From assembly GCA_900315435.1 (NCBI GenBank), contig OMYY01000001.1, positions 1 through 64,000 of the forward strand: a stretch of DNA of 64,000 nucleotides. Reading direction: 5' to 3'. Each line of letters opens with the position of its first letter. Within the stretch, counting starts at the first letter, position 1. The translations under genes and the position numbers were made by a program. Under the pieces are notes generated by a model, which saw nothing but the letters and a program-made list of their open reading frames with translations, ran no database searches and was not told where the DNA came from. This stretch comes from an uncultured Spirochaetaceae bacterium. GTDB lineage: Bacteria > Spirochaetota > Spirochaetia > Sphaerochaetales > Sphaerochaetaceae. Below are positions 61,489 to 64,000 of the stretch, piece by piece.

Positions 61489-63540
61489 ATGCTCGAAGAC
61501 AATGTTCGTGAGGCCATCGTCAAGGCGATGGTGAAGAAGTACGCAGAAACCCAGTCCGTGACCCGTGACGATATTCGTGCCGCTCTTGGCAAGAAAGCCA
61601 CGGAAGATGATGTCGAGGATATCGTCCAGTCCCTGGCGACCGATGCCAACATCCCCTTGAGCGATGAGGGCGGAGATGTCGACGACGAGTCTTTTGAGAA
61701 CGGCCCCAGCGAGGAGGACCTCGCGGGAGAGGACGAAGAACTCGCAGCCGAGCAGGAAGAGGACGCGGAAGACCTGCTTCCTGATGACGAGGATATGACG
61801 CTCGACTCGGTGCCGGACTTTGACGAGGATGCTTCCCGCGCCCAGGACGATAAGAAAAAGGGCGACGATGACGATGCCGACAAAGACGAGGAAGAGGAGG
61901 AGGACGAGGAAGACGAGGCCTCCTTCCAGAACGGCTGGCAGATGAGCAACGACGACGACACTGTCGGCGGTGGCGAGCGTATTGTCGACATATCCTCCCT
62001 GGACGACCACGACGGACCGCAATCCCATCATCAAAACGTCATGCTGGGGACCGACAGGGCAGACACCAACGGTGACGACCCGATCCGTCTGTATCTCAAG
62101 GAAATCGGACGGGAGAACCTGTTGACGGGCGACCAGGAGGTGGAGCTTGCCAAGAAGCTTGAGCAGGGCAGCGAGATCATCAAGGCGGTCATCCGTGACA
62201 GCGGCATCATGATCACCCGCTTTTCCAACATCCTGCAGACGATCAACACCAAGATCGACGACGAGGAAGGCAATTTCAGCCCGAAGGACTACAAGGAGCT
62301 GATCACCAACCAGAAGCGTTACTCCCAGTATTACAAGGCACAGCTGAAAGCCCTTGGCCTTGAGAAGCCGTTGAGGAACTACGTTGCCAGCAAAGAGCAG
62401 AAGAACTCTTCCGGCAAGAACATCTTCAATGACGAGGAGCTGAAGAAACAACGCAAGGTGTTGCTGGAGAAGCTGGCCAAGGTCAAGCTGGAGCAGGAAG
62501 AAATCATGGCCTTCACCCAGGACTTCGTCGACGCCGAGATCAGGATCAAGCAGTGCAACGAGACCAAGCAGCGGTATGAGAACAAGTTGCAGATTTCCAG
62601 CGCCAAAGACCTGAGACAGCTAGGCCGTGACCTGAATACCAGCAGCAAGTGCAGGGAAATCGAGCAGAACCTGCAGCTCTCCGCCGATGAGATCAAGGAG
62701 AACATCAGCCAGTTGCAGCACACCGAGAAGCAGCTGAAGATGATCGAGTACCAGTTCGAGGAGTCCACTGACGACATCCTCGTCCATGCCGAGAAGATCA
62801 AGACGGGACAGAAGATGATGAAGGAGGCGAAGGACAAGCTGACCAAGGCCAACCTGAGGCTTGTCGTATCCATCGCCAAGAAGTACACCAACAGGGGCCT
62901 GCATTTCTTCGATTTGGTCCAGGAAGGAAACATCGGGTTGATCAAGGCGGTCGAGAAGTTCGATTACCGCAAGAAGTTCAAGTTCTCGACCTATGCGACC
63001 TGGTGGATCCGCCAGGCGATCACCCGCTCGATCAGCGATCAGGCCCGTACCATCAGGGTGCCCGTGCATATGATCGAGCAGATCAACAAGGTGGTGAGGG
63101 AGAGCAGGATCCTGATGCAGTACCTCGGCCGCGAGCCGACGGACGCTGAGATCGCGGAACGCCTTGGCTGGACCGAGGAGAAGGTCAAGACGGTGAAGAA
63201 CGTCGCCAGGGAGCCGATCAGCCTCGAGACGCCGGTTGGCGAGGAGGAAGATTCGCTTCTGTCGGACTTCATCGAGGACAAGGATGTGCAGGATCCTGCC
63301 AAGCAGGCGGCGTTCGCCTTGTTGAAGGATTTGCTCAAGGGCGTGCTGGAGACGCTTCCGGCCAGGGAGCAGGAGGTCATCCGCATGCGCTTCGGCCTGG
63401 ATGACGGCTACCCGCTCACCCTCGAGGAGGTCGGTCTGATTTTCGGAGTCACCCGTGAGCGAATCCGCCAGATTGAGGCGAAGGCCCTTCGCCGTCTGCG
63501 GCATCCCAAACGCAGCCGCGTGCTGAAGGACTTCGTATGA
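61489..63540 (+). CDS. rpoD: Primary sigma factor RpoD
   Basis: 683 residues. Region 1.1 is about 1-50, followed by an extremely Asp/Glu-rich stretch (about 50-145) and a non-conserved region. Region 2 has [17 protein letters not shown] and [13 protein letters not shown], which bind the -10 element. Region 3 follows, and region 4 has [29 protein letters not shown]. Good TTGACA/TATAAT-type promoters in the window match this sigma. Its stop overlaps a small gene as ATGA. Confidence 0.97.
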   Translation: MLEDNVREAIVKAMVKKYAETQSVTRDDIRAALGKKATEDDVEDIVQSLATDANIPLSDEGGDVDDESFENGPSEEDLAGEDEELAAEQEEDAEDLLPDDEDMTLDSVPDFDEDASRAQDDKKKGDDDDADKDEEEEEDEEDEASFQNGWQMSNDDDTVGGGERIVDISSLDDHDGPQSHHQNVMLGTDRADTNGDDPIRLYLKEIGRENLLTGDQEVELAKKLEQGSEIIKAVIRDSGIMITRFSNILQTINTKIDDEEGNFSPKDYKELITNQKRYSQYYKAQLKALGLEKPLRNYVASKEQKNSSGKNIFNDEELKKQRKVLLEKLAKVKLEQEEIMAFTQDFVDAEIRIKQCNETKQRYENKLQISSAKDLRQLGRDLNTSSKCREIEQNLQLSADEIKENISQLQHTEKQLKMIEYQFEESTDDILVHAEKIKTGQKMMKEAKDKLTKANLRLVVSIAKKYTNRGLHFFDLVQEGNIGLIKAVEKFDYRKKFKFSTYATWWIRQAITRSISDQARTIRVPVHMIEQINKVVRESRILMQYLGREPTDAEIAERLGWTEEKVKTVKNVAREPISLETPVGEEEDSLLSDFIEDKDVQDPAKQAAFALLKDLLKGVLETLPAREQEVIRMRFGLDDGYPLTLEEVGLIFGVTRERIRQIEAKALRRLRHPKRSRVLKDFV

Positions 63541-63815
63541 CGAAAGAGGATTTGATTCCGGTTGTCAGGCAACTCGCGGCGAAGGCTTTGGTCAAGACCC
63601 CTTTGGGCGTCGATGACATCATCGACGCTCTTGGCGGTAGTTCGAACGCGTTGCTCCAGGATGTGGCGAAAGTCTACCGCATGCTGAAGGAATTGAAGGT
63701 AGACGTGACCGACGATGGAAGGATCCGGGCCTACGAGGAGCAGCATGCGGGAAAGGACATGGCCGGCGACCTTGTCAAGGCGGGGCTTGGGTTCCTGCAT
63801 GTACTGAAGAAGTAA
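63537..63815 (+). CDS. Small sigma-1.1-like protein downstream of rpoD
   Basis: 92 residues, overlapping the rpoD stop by ATGA. Its first 62 residues follow the sigma region 1.1 pattern and align with residues 5-57 of the neighbouring RpoD. Examples are VDDIIDALG against RDDIRAALG and KVDVTDDG against NIPLSDEG. The tail holds a hydrophobic helix ([14 protein letters not shown]). It could bind the DNA-entry channel of RNA polymerase or sigma in trans, like the delta subunit of Gram-positives. The similarity is by eye and the role is inference. Confidence 0.6.
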   Translation: MTKEDLIPVVRQLAAKALVKTPLGVDDIIDALGGSSNALLQDVAKVYRMLKELKVDVTDDGRIRAYEEQHAGKDMAGDLVKAGLGFLHVLKK

Positions 63816-63825
63816 GGCTTCGTCA

Positions 63826-63855
63826 TTGACACAGGAAACGCTACGGTTGTATTTT
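63826..63855 (+). promoter_or_regulatory. Promoter of the last gene
   Basis: TTGACA (63826-63831) and TATTTT (63850-63855) are 18 bases apart, about 50 bases before the ATG at 63905. Confidence 0.5.
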
Positions 63856-63904
63856 GATATGGCTGTACGCGTTGTGTTGATTTGTAGTGTTCCAGGAGAG
63901 AAAC

Positions 63905-64000
63905 ATGGAAGAAGAGAAGAAGACGGTGTTTGAAAAACTGAACCAGCTGCAGGATGTTCTGATGCAGAAGTTCGCTCTCGAGGATGAGATCGAGCAGCTG
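63905..64000 (+). CDS. 5' end of a coiled-coil protein, cut by window edge
   Basis: Thirty-two residues from an ATG behind CCAGGAGAG. They are Glu/Lys/Leu-rich with heptad spacing, a coiled-coil start. Spirochaetes often have a long coiled-coil zinc-ribbon protein after rpoD, and this may be its beginning, but too little is visible to say. Confidence 0.6.
   Translation, partial: MEEEKKTVFEKLNQLQDVLMQKFALEDEIEQL

Overview
The window is chromosomal DNA from a spirochaete, most likely Sphaerochaetaceae or a close relative. This is inferred from gene content and protein character, not from a database match. Points in favour: a two-repeat PUR (BpuR-like) gene next to rnhB and a short SMC gene, the order I recall from Borrelia; a eukaryote-type isoleucyl-tRNA synthetase; a dnaG-rpoD pair in which sigma has a long acidic N-terminus; and signal peptides ending in the ANGG style of Sphaerochaeta binding proteins. 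The DNA is GC-rich and densely coding, with many ATGA start/stop overlaps. Most of the window is housekeeping and little is accessory.

Layout. 1-1120: a non-coding stretch with inverted repeats, a frameshifted NlpC/P60 lipoprotein gene and an unassigned hairpin with a T-run. 1123-8842: PUR protein, rnhB, smc, then ffh-rpsP-khpA-rimM-trmD-rplS (SRP and ribosome maturation). 8955-12885: two small Zn-ligand-rich proteins, coaD, an M18 aminopeptidase, then rpmF-acpP-rnc. 12897-20133: cca (minus), then ileS, a lipoprotein, an FmdB-type protein, trpS and a YcxB-like membrane protein. 20180-25751: a TAXI-type TRAP transporter whose binding-protein gene is split inside its signal peptide by a complete IS21-family element (23157-25709). 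25881-32390 (minus): iscS-thiI and a two-gene 2-hydroxyacyl-CoA dehydratase activase-like pair. 32492-39652: aroB, hrpA, hisS, pcnB and an unusual P-loop protein. 39912-44909: a complete rnfCDGEAB operon (Na+ or H+ translocating ferredoxin:NAD oxidoreductase) behind a strong promoter. 44916-46784: a GH57-like protein lacking the expected nucleophile. 46852-53755: prfB with its programmed frameshift, a PEGA protein, ftsY and a LolCDE-like ABC exporter with a periplasmic partner. 53790-58765: rnz, a degenerate GGDEF-like membrane protein, an FtsB-like protein, a Sua5/TsaC enzyme, a DUF1015 protein, a small membrane protein and an AroH chorismate mutase. 58786-59063: tRNA-Thr and tRNA-Tyr. 59113-64000: a YkgJ-type Cys-cluster protein, dnaG, rpoD, a small sigma-1.1-like protein and the start of one more gene.

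How it fits together. Both halves of the SRP targeting pathway (ffh, ftsY) are here, along with much of tRNA supply and repair (cca, thiI/iscS, trmD, rnz, tsaC, three aminoacyl-tRNA synthetases) and the RNA machinery (rnc, hrpA, pcnB, khpA, rnhB). Neither tRNA gene encodes its CCA end, which fits the presence of cca. Rnf together with activase-like proteins suggests an anaerobic, ferredoxin-based energy metabolism. Observations most worth following: the exact IS21 insertion with a 7-bp target duplication; several promoters whose -10 box lies 6-7 bases before the start codon, suggesting leaderless mRNAs; a free-standing sigma-1.1-like protein after rpoD; an SMC with no recognisable hinge; and a long out-of-frame overlap between trmD and rplS.
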